Of a stretch of DNA of 64,000 bases, positions 63,924 through 64,000 are shown piece after piece. The position numbers and the translations under genes are program-made. How positions within the stretch are numbered: the first letter of the stretch is position 1; each line of letters opens with the position of its first letter. Source of the stretch: an uncultured Hoeflea sp. (GTDB lineage: Bacteria > Pseudomonadota > Alphaproteobacteria > Rhizobiales > Rhizobiaceae). Under the pieces are notes generated by a model. It was given only the letters and a program-made list of their open reading frames with translations, had not been told where the DNA came from and made no database searches. The stretch is from NCBI RefSeq assembly GCF_947501405.1, contig NZ_CANMVK010000004.1, positions 292,608 through 356,607 on the forward strand. The letters are read 5' to 3'.

Positions 63924-64000
63924 TGACCTGAGACCCTGATCCTCCTCCAGATTTGTGTAGAGTCCGTCCAACCAGGAGACGGACGAATGAAACGATCACG
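63924..64000 (+). mobile_element. Left end of a second IS3-family element, running off the window
   Basis: TGACCTGAGACCCTGATCCT at 63924 is a terminal repeat of IS3 type. An AGGAGA (63973-63978) and ATG at 63987 follow, opening a transposase OrfA frame M-K-R-S. The orientation is rightward, opposite to the fragment at 63800-63900. The element continues beyond the window. Confidence 0.65.
63987..64000 (+). CDS. Transposase OrfA of IS3-family element (partial, window edge)
   Basis: Only the first codons M-K-R-S and part of a fifth are visible, matching the typical IS3 OrfA start. Its ribosome-binding site is at 63973-63978. Completeness cannot be judged. Confidence 0.5.

Overview
The window looks like chromosome of a GC-rich alphaproteobacterium, most likely a marine or halotolerant member of the Rhizobiales/Rhizobiaceae (Hoeflea-like). 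The evidence is a rhizobial/Rhodobacter-style sorbitol-mannitol (smo/mtlK) operon, many ABC importers packed with start/stop overlaps, a betaine-type operon with dimethylglycine-dehydrogenase-like enzymes, and Na+-linked energetics (Nqr, a CPA-type antiporter). The taxonomic placement is inference from gene content. I found no rRNA, tRNA or CRISPR array.

Layout. (1) 1-5203, minus: nqrABCDEF, with nqrF cut by the window edge; NqrB is short and lacks the covalent-FMN threonine motif. Divergent from it are a five-heme secreted cytochrome c (5362-6471) and a cation:proton antiporter (6581-7762). (2) 7970-9139: YbdK-type carboxylate-amine ligase. (3) 9392-17768, plus: HAD hydrolase, SorC-family regulator and the complete polyol operon smoEFGK-smoS-mtlK. 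(4) 17803-30816: a DeoR regulator, then a ProX/ProV/ProW-type importer with a double-length permease, two choline-kinase-like proteins and two dimethylglycine/sarcosine dehydrogenase-like flavoproteins in the order kinase-oxidase-oxidase-kinase, closed by a LacI-type regulator.

(5) 31062-52895 is the most unusual part, a catabolic island of about 22 kb. One arm (minus) is GntR, a TIGR04076-like protein, an aldo-keto reductase, a SnoaL-like protein and a branched-chain-type binding protein. The divergent arm (plus) is livGFHM plus an aldo-keto reductase/RidA fusion. Converging on that is a 12-gene minus-strand run: a complete carbohydrate-type ABC importer, then SnoaL-like, HisD-like dehydrogenase, SDR, tandem SnoaL-like, bicupin, MetE-like zinc protein, alpha/beta hydrolase and RraA-like aldolase. 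A further tandem SnoaL-like gene diverges from its promoter. The island thus holds two importers and about six SnoaL-like domains, and I do not recognise it as a described pathway.

(6) 53057-56958, minus: an envelope/metal cluster of acyltransferase, cytochrome c, two L,D-transpeptidases, a DUF411 metal-binding protein and a small Cys/His/Met-rich exported protein. (7) 57124-58813: a PDZ-like exported protein and about 390 bp without a gene, both of visibly lower G+C. (8) 58814-63786: a LysR regulator divergent from dabB-dabA, a DabAB-type inorganic-carbon uptake system. (9) 63800-64000: the left ends of two different IS3-family elements, head to head.

The genes suggest a metabolically flexible heterotroph. 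It takes up polyols, betaines and an unidentified oxidised substrate by ABC import, oxidises them through dehydrogenases, respires with a sodium-pumping NADH dehydrogenase, and accumulates bicarbonate for anaplerosis.
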